Positions 63,181 to 64,000 of a stretch of DNA of 64,000 nucleotides are shown here, piece by piece. Within the stretch, counting starts at the first letter, position 1; each line of letters begins with the position of its first letter. Below the pieces are notes generated by a model. That model was not told where the DNA came from. It was given only the letters and a program-made list of their open reading frames with translations, and ran no database searches. Both the position numbers and the translations under genes were made by a program. Source of the DNA: Hamiltosporidium tvaerminnensis (taxonomy: Eukaryota > Microsporidia > Dubosqiidae); contig CM061249.1 in NCBI GenBank assembly GCA_022605425.2, positions 1-64,000 of the forward strand, in the 5' to 3' direction.

Positions 63181-64000
63181 AAAATTAAGATTTTTGATAA
63201 ATATACGACTTTCTTTGAATAATAATTACTTTCTAAATTAAAAAAAATATTGCCAAGCCGAAAATATTAAGTTCAAATTTGTTTGAAAGAATCTATTAAA
63301 CGTACAAATTTAACTTTTCAAACAAATTACTAAAGTGATATAGCACCTTAGCATATTTCATTCTGAATTTATGTGTTACCTTCGCAAATTATATTCAAAT
63401 TAAGAAATTGAAAATTTTCAGAAGAGTTTTTAGTCGTAAAAAAGTACATTTAAAATGAAGACAAATTGTTTTTTTTCGTTATGAAAATACCGAATTTTGA
63501 GCAACACTCATGTTAATAGTTTTTTAGGAAATATGCATCAAGTTATTTTTTTTTTATTTTTTAGTAATTTACAAAAATAAAAAATTTGAAAGTACGTTTA
63601 TGATTAGGGGGTTTATCTTAAAATTATGGTTGATTAATTCTAAACTTCGGAGGTGCATGTTTTTAGCTATTTAATCACAATTAGGAAGTAAATTTTTCGT
63701 TTTATATAATATTACTTTTTATGTCTATTATTCAGTTAGAGAATATATCAAAACAGTCAGTTCTATGATTTCTTAAAAGATTTAAGTGTTTTGTAGAATT
63801 CGTTTTATCATAGGCTAAAAATTTTTTTTTGAAATATATTAAAAGTTGATTATTTTATATGCTCCTATAGTTTACTTGAAAAAAGAAAATCTTAAGAAAA
63901 CCTGGTAAATTATAAGTTTAACCGGTCTTGGATCTAGGTTTGAAACTTTTATTTAAGAATAGCTTGTTAAAAACATTAGATTGAGTAAGTAAAATTTCTT
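63181..64000. other. A+T-rich DNA without recognised features
   Basis: Nothing recognised: no ORF, tandem array or structured element noticed before the window ends. Confidence 0.5.

Overview
The window is the left end of a linear eukaryotic chromosome. It opens with about 0.5 kb of CCCTAA repeats (G-strand TTAGGG), and the remaining 63.5 kb is extremely A+T-rich subtelomeric DNA. I found no single-copy host gene. The only intact genes are two overlapping ORFs of a non-LTR (LINE) retrotransposon. The organism is not certain. The very high A+T, TTAGGG telomere, two-ORF LINE, and decayed traces that may be ISXO2/Merlin-like transposase fit a repeat-rich microsporidian, or another A+T-rich parasite or early-diverging fungus. 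The microsporidian reading is inference.

Layout. 1-497 telomere. 498-5,150 gene-free A+T-rich DNA with traces of a satellite near 0.7-1.2 kb. About 5,160-9,264 full-length LINE: 5' UTR, ORF1 with AT-hook and Cys-pair finger, ORF2 with APE-type endonuclease and reverse transcriptase, 3' stem-loop, poly(A). 9,557-9,780 a G+C-richer island with strong hairpins. 9,800-20,490 block A: about 17 monomers of a ~187-bp satellite, an A+T-rich middle with a decayed transposase-like relic, a C/T-rich telomere-like array and a tail. 20,655-22,740 a third, older partial copy of the middle of that block. 22.7-41.2 kb decayed DNA holding two copies of a ~0.7-kb element (24.5 and 36.5 kb), another G+C-richer fragment (29.3 kb) and weak coding relics. 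41.27-44.79 kb a second satellite array, followed directly by a 1.7-kb array built on TAACACCC (44.80-46.53 kb). 46.5-51.4 kb featureless. 51.39-63.18 kb a third satellite array running into block B, a colinear ~10.7-kb copy of block A. 63.2-64.0 kb featureless.

How it fits together. The region looks like subtelomeric heterochromatin built by block duplication and mobile-element insertion. A satellite array leading into a C-rich-strand array recurs three times in the same orientation, with C-rich strands matching the terminal telomere. The LINE is the one conspicuously undecayed piece and is oriented with its 3' end toward the chromosome interior. Repeat similarities and periods were judged by reading, not by running an aligner.
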